Below, piece by piece: positions 41,576 to 49,888 of a stretch of DNA of 64,000 nt. Origin of the DNA: CALVLD01 sp964467585 (GTDB lineage: Bacteria > Bacillota > Clostridia > Christensenellales > CAG-138). Every line of letters starts with the position of its first letter. Position 1 is the stretch's first letter. The DNA lies in NCBI GenBank assembly GCA_964467585.1, contig CAYXRF010000002.1, positions 1 through 64,000 of the forward strand, given 5' to 3'. The notes under the pieces are model-generated. The model was not told the origin of the DNA. It did not search any database and saw only the letters and a program-made list of their open reading frames with translations. The position numbers and the translations under genes are program-made.

Positions 41576-43423
41576 TCAGTCGTCTAAGTAGCTTTCAAGC
41601 ATATCAAGGTACATCGGTCCCCAGCTGAGATAGTTCTCAAAGAATGCTCTGCATTCATCCGCACCCTCAACGTGCGCATCGGTATAGACGTCGTACAGGA
41701 ATGAAAAACCGATTGCATAGCTCATAGCGTACACAGGCATATCCACGGCATATTCATACATGATATCGGCATACTCCTGTACGCCAAGGTTATATCGCGT
41801 AAGATAGTTCATAACATCGTCAACCGTCCAGCCCTCGCAATTGACCATTATGCTGCAATATGCGGGAAGGAAAATGTTTGAGAATATTGACTCGCACTCC
41901 ATCATGGAGCAGTAATCAGAGCCAATTTCATCACAATTGTGCGCGATAAAATACTCCGAGAAAACCGTCCACGCCTCGGCATATCCTGTTGGACAGAAAA
42001 GCTGCTGTGTTAACGAAAGCCCCTCCATGTTGCGGAAGTACAGAAACTGGTACATATGCCCGGGAACCGCTTCATGTCCAAGCGTTGACAGGGCATTTGA
42101 ATCGTCCGATGTTGGGTTAAAAAGAATCGTGTTGTGATAGTAATCGTCGAACGGCGGAATCAAGTATGCCGCGGGGCTGAAGTCATCCGCGATTGCATCC
42201 GGAATGTTGATATATGTAACCTGATACTCGGGGACTTCGGGATAATATTCTGCGGTGAACCCCTCAAGCCATTCCATATTTGATTCGGTTGAACCCATGG
42301 TGATATACTCGCCATAGCGGTCAAGCAGGCTGTAATCGTTCATTATCAGCGAAATCAGCTCGTTGTACATCGCGTTGCCCATGTCCTTAAGCAGCTTAGT
42401 AATGTCGTCTGTATCGCCCATATACGCCGCTTCGTCTCTGTATCTAAGCTCATAATACTCAAGCCATCTGCCGCCGCGCTCCTTTGCGCCAACAAAATCA
42501 CTGCATGTGTCCCGCAGCCCGTCAAGCGTATCGGCAATCCTTGCGTATGCGGGAAGTATGCCGTTGCGGATCGCATTATCGTTGCGTGCTCTAAGCTCCT
42601 CCGCCTCCGCATCCGTCAATCCGTATGCTGTCGCCGCCTCGATTACCTCATCAATATAGTCGTAAAGGAAAAAATCGTCCCCTTCATCCGCAACAGATGT
42701 GCATGATTCAATAACCTTATCCAATGCGTTTTCGGTCATAAACAGCCCCTGTTCGGACTTTTCAACCTCGAATTGCTCCAAATCAGCAATTGCATCAGGC
42801 ATATCCTCAAGAAGATACATATAGTTGAATGCATCCTCCTTGCAGCGAATTTCATAGCACACCATTGAAAGCGGCAGCATGGTGTGATCTCCGTTCATCG
42901 GCTCCATCGGTTCGTCATAGTAATAGAAATCTCGATATTCAATCGCAACAGAAAGCGATTCTTCAATCGTCTCGTAACCGATCTTATTCATATCGCTCAA
43001 TTCGTCCGCATTGATATCATGCAGACGCTCAAGCATTTCTTCATAGTAGTCGATTGAGGCAATATGCTCATCATACGAGCGGCTGCCCCATCCGCGCTCA
43101 ACCATGCTCTCGTCAATACCGAATAGCTGTGGGTCGGAAGCTATCATCTGGTTGTATGTGCTTCCGTCGGAGGTCACCACATCCCTGAAAATCTCAAGAT
43201 CCAGAGCTTCAAACGCACCATCGGCGCTGATTTCAGGCGAGGGCACCGGTGAAATTGTTACAATCGGTGTTGACGTTGCCATGTTCGGAAGCGGAGTGCT
43301 TGTGGCTAACGCATTTGGGGTTGGCGTTGCACCGTTTGCATCATCTCCATGCTGTGTAATGCCGCACGCGGCAAGTGCAAAAACAAATATGGTGGAAAGC
43401 AGAATACAGAATGTCCTTTTCAT
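41576..43423 (-). CDS. DUF885 family lipoprotein, putative zinc metallopeptidase
   Basis: A 615-residue surface lipoprotein. Signal with lipobox LAAC, then a Thr/Pro/Ala-rich spacer (PTPNALATSTPLPNMATSTP) and a helical DUF885 domain. The zinc motif HExxxGH appears as LGHEAVPGHMYQ at about residue 455, followed downstream by GYAEAWTVFSEYF, whose Glu is the likely third ligand. The family resembles M3/M32-type gluzincin peptidases; cleavage of peptides in the envelope is plausible but unproven. SD GGAGGTATAA precedes the ATG. It ends the envelope cluster, 20 bp after the AlgX/DHHW gene. Confidence 0.9.
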   Translation of the reverse strand: MKRTFCILLSTIFVFALAACGITQHGDDANGATPTPNALATSTPLPNMATSTPIVTISPVPSPEISADGAFEALDLEIFRDVVTSDGSTYNQMIASDPQLFGIDESMVERGWGSRSYDEHIASIDYYEEMLERLHDINADELSDMNKIGYETIEESLSVAIEYRDFYYYDEPMEPMNGDHTMLPLSMVCYEIRCKEDAFNYMYLLEDMPDAIADLEQFEVEKSEQGLFMTENALDKVIESCTSVADEGDDFFLYDYIDEVIEAATAYGLTDAEAEELRARNDNAIRNGILPAYARIADTLDGLRDTCSDFVGAKERGGRWLEYYELRYRDEAAYMGDTDDITKLLKDMGNAMYNELISLIMNDYSLLDRYGEYITMGSTESNMEWLEGFTAEYYPEVPEYQVTYINIPDAIADDFSPAAYLIPPFDDYYHNTILFNPTSDDSNALSTLGHEAVPGHMYQFLYFRNMEGLSLTQQLFCPTGYAEAWTVFSEYFIAHNCDEIGSDYCSMMECESIFSNIFLPAYCSIMVNCEGWTVDDVMNYLTRYNLGVQEYADIMYEYAVDMPVYAMSYAIGFSFLYDVYTDAHVEGADECRAFFENYLSWGPMYLDMLESYLDD

Positions 43424-43443
43424 TTATACCTCCAAATATGTTA

Positions 43444-44511
43444 TTAGTATCCGTTGGCTTTTGCGACCTCATACAGCAGATCGAGGTTGCGTTCAACAAG
43501 TTCAATAATGACAATTGTCGGCTTATCGTCCGACACATAGCCAAAGTTATATGGAAATACGCTTGACATTCTCAGCCGACCGACCGATGCGCTCAAAATA
43601 GGCTGAAGCGATCGACCGAATGAATCATGATACATCATGACTGATATTTCATTCGCTTCTGAGGCAGTCTCGTTAAACTTATACTGATCAAAGTTAATCG
43701 GTCTTTCGGACTTGAACGGACTGCCAACGCTGTAAATGACTCTTTCCTCTGAATAGGACAGCGAAGGATAAACAAAATAATGCAGATCACCGACATAATT
43801 ATTTGCCGTGGAATAGTCTTTGACGTTATATGCTTGTGAACAAGTGTATTTGGAGATTGCATTGTAAACAAGCATTGCGCCGTAATTATCCCAATGGGAG
43901 TCCCTGTAATAATACAGCATTCTATCGTTTTTTGCAACGGTAAGAATTGATTTTATGTCAATATAATTAACGCTGTATTTTTCCAATGCGTTATTCAGCA
44001 TATCAATATTGCGCGGTGCGTCAGTTGTTTTTAGATAGCTTGGCATATACTCCGGATATATTGTAGCCTTGTTTGGCGCCGTCATAAACACAAAGCTGAT
44101 TCCGTCCTTTGAAAAATCGGTTTGCAGGTCAAGCAGATACCGTGCGATTGAATCAATTTGATCATCCCTTAGGCTGTTAACTCCGATATAGTCATCCATG
44201 GTTTCTCCGAAAAACAGCATACCGTTTTTACCTATTACGGCGTTATCTCCGGAGTAATCATTAAGTAAGCTGACGCTGATGCTGTTATATGCCGTGATCA
44301 GATACTCACGAAACGCAAAGTTGGAATCAAGGAAGCTGTTAAACTCCCCGGCGTACTCTGTATTCAGTTCGCCATCCTCAACAATCGAAGGCATGGCTGC
44401 CAACGGTCGGTTTTCACGATTTTCGTTTTTGAATCCGCACAAAAGAAAAAGCGACGGCACAGCAAATACGGCTATCACGATTGCAATATAGATTACTTTT
44501 GCGATCTTCAT
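43444..44511 (-). CDS. DHHW/AlgX-like SGNH-hydrolase-fold protein
   Basis: A 355-residue protein anchored by one N-terminal membrane helix (about 5-27) with the rest outside. Segments ENRPLAAMPSI, NSFLDSNFAFRE, GKNGMLFFGE, DSHWDNYGAMLVY (the DxHW catalytic motif) and MYHDSFGRSLQP (the nucleophile-Ser block) match AlgX/AlgJ-type acetyltransferases that move O-acetyl groups onto exopolysaccharide. It follows the MBOAT gene by 9 bp, with SD GGAG. The MBOAT-plus-DHHW pair is the usual Gram-positive arrangement for O-acetylation of a surface polymer. The polymer is unknown. Confidence 0.9.
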   Translation of the reverse strand: MKIAKVIYIAIVIAVFAVPSLFLLCGFKNENRENRPLAAMPSIVEDGELNTEYAGEFNSFLDSNFAFREYLITAYNSISVSLLNDYSGDNAVIGKNGMLFFGETMDDYIGVNSLRDDQIDSIARYLLDLQTDFSKDGISFVFMTAPNKATIYPEYMPSYLKTTDAPRNIDMLNNALEKYSVNYIDIKSILTVAKNDRMLYYYRDSHWDNYGAMLVYNAISKYTCSQAYNVKDYSTANNYVGDLHYFVYPSLSYSEERVIYSVGSPFKSERPINFDQYKFNETASEANEISVMMYHDSFGRSLQPILSASVGRLRMSSVFPYNFGYVSDDKPTIVIIELVERNLDLLYEVAKANGY

Positions 44512-44520
44512 ACGCGTCTC

Positions 44521-45930
44521 CTAAAACTGAGTATAGATTGATGGATTGTAGCTTCCTGAAGCAAGCGCAAACAAGCAAAGCGCCAACAGCACAAGTGAGC
44601 ACACGCAGCGCACAGCGAATTGAAGCTTTGGGCGCGACGTGAGACGTTGACACAGCAGCTTTGCCGCCGGAGTTGCCGCTATAACAGCGGCGAAGAACGT
44701 CACGACAAACATTGGGCTAAATATGGTTGACAGCTTTGCCCATGTATCCGCGCCGATTGAAAAGCCGGAAAACATATTTTTAACCATAGCAAAAGCATAT
44801 GCCATATTCGGTGAATTGAAAATAACAAAACCGATTGTCACGACAATAATCGTATAAAGCCATGCAAATACCTTTGGGATTTTGACGCCTCGCTTTTTTA
44901 CAAAGCCCTCGCCCAACAGAAAAGCTCCGTTATATGCGCCCCACGCGACAAAATTCCACGAAGCGCCGTGCCACAGACCCGTAAGAAGAAATACGATGAT
45001 CTTATTGACGCCTGTGCGCAACGTTGAGCATCGATTGCCGCCGAGCGGAATATATACATAATCTCTGAACCATGATGAAAGCGTTATATGCCATCTGCGC
45101 CAAAACTCCGAAACGCTGCATGATATGTACGGATAATTAAAATTCTTTGGGATTGTAAAGCCAAACATTGCTCCCAAGCCAATCGCCATCTGTGAATAAC
45201 CTGCAAAGTCAAAATATATCTGCAGCAAAAAGCATATCGCGCCCGTCCATGCAAACGCTGCGTTGAGCTCCGTGGTCTGAAGCGCGTAAACATAGGCGGC
45301 TGCCTTGCCCAACGTGTTGGCAATCAGCAGCTTCATCGCCAATCCGATTATAAAGAGACGCAGTCCCTCTTGAATACCGTTGATATTGAATTCTCGTTTT
45401 TCAAGCTGTGATTCTATATCGCCATATCGAATAATCGGTCCTTGTACAAGCTGTGCAAAAAAAGATATGTAAAGCAGTATCAGAGAAAACCTTTTAGCCG
45501 CGGAGACTTTTTTTCGGTATACGTCAACGACATAGCTGACTGCCTGAAATGTGAAGAAGCTTATGCCCAATGGACTCGGTATGGACGGAACGGGTATTGC
45601 AGCGCCAAATATGCCGTTGATGATCTCAGCTGCAAAGCCACTGTATTTGAACGCTGCCAACAGCCCGATATTGAAGCATATTGAAACAATAAGCAATGCC
45701 TTTGCGCTTTTGCCTTCGTTCTGTCTTTTGTCGATAAATCGTGCAGCAAAAAAGTTTGCCAACGCAGAAAAGAGCATCAGAAGCACATACAGAGGCTCAC
45801 CCCAAGCATAGAACACCAGGCTGGCGGCGATCAAAAGCCAATTGCGAACCCCTTTCCATGGCATTACCAAATAAAGCAGGAACACAATCGGCAAGAATAT
45901 GAAAAGAAATGTTGTTGACGAAAACTCCAC
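44521..45930 (-). CDS. MBOAT-family O-acyltransferase (AlgI/DltB-like)
   Basis: A 469-residue membrane protein with about 11 helices. It carries the family landmarks: VFYAWGEPLYVLLML near the N terminus, GISFFTFQAVSYVVDVYR, WRRWHITLSSWFRDYVYIPLGGNR, and the catalytic His in LLTGLWHGASWNF at about residue 322. It moves acyl groups across the membrane for the AlgX-like partner to transfer. The start is GTG 45930 with AGGTAGGG upstream. It is preceded by the small lipoprotein gene and followed by the DHHW gene, suggesting one operon for cell-surface polysaccharide acetylation. Confidence 0.95.
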   Translation of the reverse strand: MEFSSTTFLFIFLPIVFLLYLVMPWKGVRNWLLIAASLVFYAWGEPLYVLLMLFSALANFFAARFIDKRQNEGKSAKALLIVSICFNIGLLAAFKYSGFAAEIINGIFGAAIPVPSIPSPLGISFFTFQAVSYVVDVYRKKVSAAKRFSLILLYISFFAQLVQGPIIRYGDIESQLEKREFNINGIQEGLRLFIIGLAMKLLIANTLGKAAAYVYALQTTELNAAFAWTGAICFLLQIYFDFAGYSQMAIGLGAMFGFTIPKNFNYPYISCSVSEFWRRWHITLSSWFRDYVYIPLGGNRCSTLRTGVNKIIVFLLTGLWHGASWNFVAWGAYNGAFLLGEGFVKKRGVKIPKVFAWLYTIIVVTIGFVIFNSPNMAYAFAMVKNMFSGFSIGADTWAKLSTIFSPMFVVTFFAAVIAATPAAKLLCQRLTSRPKLQFAVRCVCSLVLLALCLFALASGSYNPSIYTQF

Positions 45931-45957
45931 CTATGCTGCCCTACCTGACCGACACGC

Positions 45958-46518
45958 TCAGTAGCTGGGTGAATAGATGAACAGCTCGGTTACAACACCG
46001 TCTACAAGATGTATTTGAATACGCATATCACGAATGTTGTTGGGATCATTTGATTCCGAATACGTCATATACCAACCATCATCATAAAATGCATCGCCAT
46101 ATGCTGCGATAACCTCATCGCGTGTGCTGCCGATTTTAATCCCGCGCACAGTCGAATAATCCCCTCCGGTAATTTTGAACTGTTCAATTATGTCCTTGCC
46201 GTCAACGGGTACGGTACACACCGAGATGCCTTCATATTCAAATTCTTTATCGTATCCGTTGTATACGCAGCTTACCACTTCATAATATTCATACTCGTTC
46301 CCAAGTTGGTCAAGCACTGACGCGCTGTCTGTGCGAACATGGTATGTGGCGCCGTTTACAACCACCGCCATATCAAAATCGTTATTGAATGGCTTGCCCA
46401 TGTAGTCGTCTGCTGTGGCTAAGTTATTTTGCTTGCCGCACGCGGTAAGCGACATCGCGCTAATGGCAAGCATTGCCGCGAACACCGCGCAAAGGGCTTT
46501 TTTGAGAGCATTTTTCAT
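45958..46518 (-). CDS. Small lipoprotein of unknown function
   Basis: A 186-residue lipoprotein with lipobox LTAC. The C-terminal half (GIKIGSTRDEVIAAYGD; IQIHLVDGVVTELFIYSPSY) resembles the SmpA/OmlA or BLIP-like fold, where a short GxxxxEVxxxYG motif is typical; similar domains occur in many clostridial lipoproteins. No catalytic residue is evident. It follows the VanX-type gene by about 58 bp and precedes the MBOAT gene by 27 bp, so it may work with the acetylation pair. SD GGAGGAAG precedes the ATG. Family assignment is tentative. Confidence 0.8.
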   Translation of the reverse strand: MKNALKKALCAVFAAMLAISAMSLTACGKQNNLATADDYMGKPFNNDFDMAVVVNGATYHVRTDSASVLDQLGNEYEYYEVVSCVYNGYDKEFEYEGISVCTVPVDGKDIIEQFKITGGDYSTVRGIKIGSTRDEVIAAYGDAFYDDGWYMTYSESNDPNNIRDMRIQIHLVDGVVTELFIYSPSY

Positions 46519-46576
46519 CAGTCTTCCTCCATATAAAAATGAATCTTACAACTTACAAAAACGGTTTTTGTATCGT

Positions 46577-47746
46577 TCAGCCGCCAATCGTGTAACCCAG
46601 CTGCGTGGCTGTATACATGGGTATCGATGTCATATTGATATCGAGAACCATAAAGCTTTCGTAATCGGTGTCAGAAAAATGCCACCATTCGCTGTTGATT
46701 ATGCGAAAGCCGCACCTTAGCATTATGTTCGTCATGTATTCAACATTTTCACGCTGCTTCTGAGTCCAGTTATCGCTGTTTGAACGATGCGCGGCAACAC
46801 CGAATGTGTGCATAGGCGTTGGCATATCAAGCTCCAATCCGTCCGGCCCGATAAGTGAAATATCAACTGCGGCGGCACGATTGTGGTTTGATGCACTTTT
46901 GTACGGATTTGCAATATATGCACTGTTCTGCACAATATCGTAAAGAGTGAATTGTACGGACTTGGGGCGATAGCAATCGTATAGCTTGATTGTATACCCG
47001 TCCGCAGCAAACAGCTGCGCTGCCTGCGCAAGCTTTTCAGCCGTGCCGCGCTGCAAAACAGGCACTGCGCGCTCATACAGCACCTCGCCCGTAAAGTTGA
47101 ACGTGGTGCCAAATATCTGAAAGATGGCAATACTTTGGATGTAAAGACGAATATCCACCAGCTCGGCAGTAAGCACAACAGGGGTGACGCCGTCATCTTC
47201 ATATACTATATTGCCGTCAGCGTCCGTTTTAACCTCACTCATAGGCGAAACATAGCCGTACAGCTCCTCATCGGCAGGAACAAGATATGGCTCATAACAG
47301 TAGCCGTCTCTGCTGCCGCCGAACCACACATGGTAGAAGCCGTTCTCGCTTCCGATAACTCGAACCTCCTCACCATAGCGCAGCACCGCCATTATCTCAC
47401 TTTGAGTATTTGCCTCACGGCGAACGTTGAGTTGATTCACACGGCACTTGTAGTACTCATATTCGGGCGAAGGAGTGCATGTTGCGGAAGGTGTTGAGCT
47501 TTGTGAAGGAAATGGCGTTGCAGTTTCTGTCGCCATCGTTGGCGTGGCTGTGTCTGTAACAAACGTGGGCAACACATCAACATACGCCGAATCGGACGCC
47601 ATAGCCAAACCACTGTCGCCCGACCCGCTGCGCACGCAGCCATATTGTGTTGAGACAGCAACCGATACAATCATTGCAATCGCAGGTATCAGTCGAGTTT
47701 TAATTTCAGTTTCCTCCTCCCGTCGCCTCGTAATCAGTCGGATCAT
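46577..47746 (-). CDS. Exported D-alanyl-D-alanine dipeptidase (VanX/M15D) with SH3b domain
   Basis: Cuts D-Ala-D-Ala or related cell-wall peptides outside the membrane. N-terminal hydrophobic signal, Thr/Pro/Ser-rich spacer, a bacterial SH3 domain (VNQLNVRREANTQSEIMAVLRYGEEVRVIG, split here only for its GxxGY-type pattern, about residues 100-150), then the M15 domain with SNHNRAAAVDISL (zinc His and Asp) and SEWWHF near the C terminus. The reading frame opens at ATG 47746 inside the upstream gene, but the strong GGAGGAGG (47720-47713) is positioned for an ATT at 47704, which would give a better signal peptide. So the true start is uncertain. Overlaps the L,D-transpeptidase gene end. Confidence 0.9.
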   Translation of the reverse strand: MIRLITRRREEETEIKTRLIPAIAMIVSVAVSTQYGCVRSGSGDSGLAMASDSAYVDVLPTFVTDTATPTMATETATPFPSQSSTPSATCTPSPEYEYYKCRVNQLNVRREANTQSEIMAVLRYGEEVRVIGSENGFYHVWFGGSRDGYCYEPYLVPADEELYGYVSPMSEVKTDADGNIVYEDDGVTPVVLTAELVDIRLYIQSIAIFQIFGTTFNFTGEVLYERAVPVLQRGTAEKLAQAAQLFAADGYTIKLYDCYRPKSVQFTLYDIVQNSAYIANPYKSASNHNRAAAVDISLIGPDGLELDMPTPMHTFGVAAHRSNSDNWTQKQRENVEYMTNIMLRCGFRIINSEWWHFSDTDYESFMVLDINMTSIPMYTATQLGYTIGG

Positions 47747-48443
47747 ACCCGTATGTGATTATCCTCGGAACATCCGGACTTGTCGTACCACGCGGACTGC
47801 CATTGACAATTTCCAGAGTTGTACCGACAGGGCAATTATCATATATGAACTTGGCAGCCTCCGTCACCATGCGAAGACATCCGCCTGTGTGATCGGTGCC
47901 AATGCCATATTGACCGTTATAATATGTTGGCCAAAGATTCCAAGGCTGTTCGCTGCCATATAGAGGCGAATGAATGTACAGATTGCCATAGTAAGCTGTT
48001 GCGTACTGTACGCTGCCGCCGAGACGGAACGTATACCATCTATATTTGGTTGAAGTCAGCTTGAAAGTGCCGACAGGGGTCTTGTTGCCTCCGTGTGCGA
48101 TACGATACTGAGCAACGACAACCGTATACTCAAAGTTATCATCCTTGCCGTATATTGTCAGCGTGTAAGAACCTTTTTCGACATACAGATAGTATGGAAA
48201 ATCCGGATTGGGATCAACCAACGGCGTTGGCGAAGGCTCGGCGGTAGGCTCCGGGGTGAAGGTTGGCTCCGCAGACGGACCTGCCGTATGGATGGGTTCT
48301 TCGGATTCATCTATGCTGATGACATTATCGGTGTTGCCGTCCCCTCCTGTTGAAGCGTCATTCAGACCCGTTTGGCATCCAAACAAAAGCAACAGCGTTG
48401 CCAGTGAGCAGATTACAGCAATCACCCTTAAAGAATTTTTCAT
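47706..48443 (-). CDS. L,D-transpeptidase (YkuD domain) lipoprotein
   Basis: A 245-residue cell-wall cross-linking enzyme. The signal has lipobox LFGC; a Thr/Pro/Glu-rich spacer (EPTFTPEPTAEPSPTP) leads to the YkuD domain with YIHSPLYG (conserved His) and the nucleophile in TDHTGGCLRM at about residue 205. These form the HxxN/SxGCxR pattern of L,D-transpeptidases. ATG 48443 follows TTGGAGATG; a longer frame to 48503 is unlikely since the predicted promoter lies there. It is the first gene of the minus-strand envelope cluster, divergent from the DUF512 gene. Confidence 0.93.
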   Translation of the reverse strand: MKNSLRVIAVICSLATLLLLFGCQTGLNDASTGGDGNTDNVISIDESEEPIHTAGPSAEPTFTPEPTAEPSPTPLVDPNPDFPYYLYVEKGSYTLTIYGKDDNFEYTVVVAQYRIAHGGNKTPVGTFKLTSTKYRWYTFRLGGSVQYATAYYGNLYIHSPLYGSEQPWNLWPTYYNGQYGIGTDHTGGCLRMVTEAAKFIYDNCPVGTTLEIVNGSPRGTTSPDVPRIITYGYDPTDYEATGGGN

Positions 48444-48474
48444 CAAAACATCTCCAACAAAATCATCTGACGAC

Positions 48475-48503
48475 ATTATAATGCATTTGTTTACCTTTGG
48501 CAA
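48475..48503 (-). promoter_or_regulatory. Predicted sigma-A promoter of the envelope cluster
   Basis: On the minus strand TTGCCA (48503-48498), 17-bp spacer, TATAAT (48480-48475), 31 bp upstream of the L,D-transpeptidase start. Confidence 0.7.
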
Positions 48504-48536
48504 TCTTTATGATGTGAATTTACAATGCGTTAATAT

Positions 48537-48565
48537 TTGAAACGCCTGCTAAGATATGTTATAAT
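48537..48565 (+). promoter_or_regulatory. Predicted sigma-A promoter of DUF512-der
   Basis: TTGAAA (48537-48542), 17-bp spacer, TATAAT (48560-48565), 17 bp upstream of the start codon. The -35 boxes of the two divergent promoters are 33 bp apart. Confidence 0.8.
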
Positions 48566-48582
48566 GGTGAAAGAGAGGTATT

Positions 48583-49887
48583 ATGAAGCATCTGATTACA
48601 AACGTAGATATTGGCTCTGTCGCATACGATGCAGGAGTGCGCACCGGCTGGAAGCTTGTTGCGATTGATGGCAACGTCATACACGATGTCATTGATTATG
48701 AGCTTTTTACAAGTGTTGAAGCTCTTACTGCATCCTTTGAAACAGCTGAAAACCTTCCGGTTGACCTTTTAATTGAAAAGGAGTCATGGGAAGCTCTGGG
48801 GCTCAGCTTTACAAGCGGGCTAATGTCGCCTGTGCGGCAATGCGCAAACCATTGTGTTTTCTGCTTTATTGACCAAATGCCTCGCGGCAATCGTGAAACC
48901 CTGTACTTCAAGGATGACGACTGGCGTCTTTCGCTGATAATGGGTAACTATGTTACGTTGACAAATGTCAGTGATGCAGAGTTTAAGCGTATAATTGAGC
49001 GTCGTGTCTCTCCGCTGTATATATCGGTTCACGCCACAGACGGGAATGTTCGCCGTCAAATGATGCGAAGCAGAAACTCCGAAATGATAATGCAGCGGCT
49101 TACCGCTCTGCACAACGCAGGACTCAAGTTTCACTCTCAGATTGTGCTTTGCCCAAATCTGAATGACGGCGCGATACTGCGGCGCACGCTTGACGACCTT
49201 TATTCGCTGTCGCCCGATGCAGTTTCGGTTGCGATTGTGCCCGTTGGACTTACGCGGCACAGGCAAGGGCTGTATCCGCTTACTCCCCTCACGCAGGCAC
49301 AGGCAAAGGAAGCAATAGAGATGGTTGACCGTTTTACCTGCGATAATCAGGCGGACGGGTTTGCCTTTTGCTCGGATGAGATGTACTTTCGTGCGGGAAT
49401 GGAGCTTCCGCCATACGAATTCTACCGTGATTTTGACCAGATAGAGAACGGCGTCGGTCTGTTTCGTCTGTTTGAAAACGGCTTTGTTGACGCTGTTTGC
49501 GATCGTTCTCCTCTGCCCTCCCCTGCCCGGCTTTGCTCCGTATCGGGCACAGCAATCGGCGCATCGATGCAAAAGCTGTTTTTACAGCTTGAGGCCTTTA
49601 ATATCCGCATTGAGAACCACGCTGTGACAAATACTTTTTTTGGCGAGAGCGTTACCGTAAGCGGTCTTGTTACGGCAGGAGACATTATTTCGCAGCTTGT
49701 CGGGCGGATAAACGGCTCCGCGCTGCTTATTCCTTCGTCGATGCTTCGTGAAAACGATGATGTTTTCCTTGATGGAATGCGCGTTGGCGAGCTTAGTAAA
49801 ATACTCGGCGTCCCTGTACATGCGATGCCTGCAGACGATGGCGACGCCTTTATTGAAAAATTGTTTATGATACTTGAAGGGAATTAG
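48583..49887 (+). CDS. DUF512 protein with PDZ and radical-SAM-like Fe-S domain
   Basis: A 434-residue protein conserved next to der in many Clostridia. N-terminal PDZ-like domain (NVDIGSVAYDAGVRTGWKLVAIDG), then a Cys cluster CANHCVFCFIDQMP of CxxxCxxC radical-SAM type at about residues 86-93, a (beta/alpha) barrel (LYISVHATDGNVRRQMM; FHSQIVLCPNLNDG; VAIVPVGLTRHR), and the DUF512 C-terminal domain (TGTAIG-like SVSGTAIGA; VTVSGLVTAGDI). A redox or RNA-modifying role is often proposed but not proven. SD GAGAGG precedes the ATG. der follows 1 bp later, so the two are an operon. Confidence 0.93.
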   Translation: MKHLITNVDIGSVAYDAGVRTGWKLVAIDGNVIHDVIDYELFTSVEALTASFETAENLPVDLLIEKESWEALGLSFTSGLMSPVRQCANHCVFCFIDQMPRGNRETLYFKDDDWRLSLIMGNYVTLTNVSDAEFKRIIERRVSPLYISVHATDGNVRRQMMRSRNSEMIMQRLTALHNAGLKFHSQIVLCPNLNDGAILRRTLDDLYSLSPDAVSVAIVPVGLTRHRQGLYPLTPLTQAQAKEAIEMVDRFTCDNQADGFAFCSDEMYFRAGMELPPYEFYRDFDQIENGVGLFRLFENGFVDAVCDRSPLPSPARLCSVSGTAIGASMQKLFLQLEAFNIRIENHAVTNTFFGESVTVSGLVTAGDIISQLVGRINGSALLIPSSMLRENDDVFLDGMRVGELSKILGVPVHAMPADDGDAFIEKLFMILEGN

Positions 49888-49888
49888 T

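Noticed and set aside
48820..49572. Minus-strand 250-aa frame opposite the DUF512 gene
   Set aside because: Antisense shadow; composition is unlike real proteins of this window.
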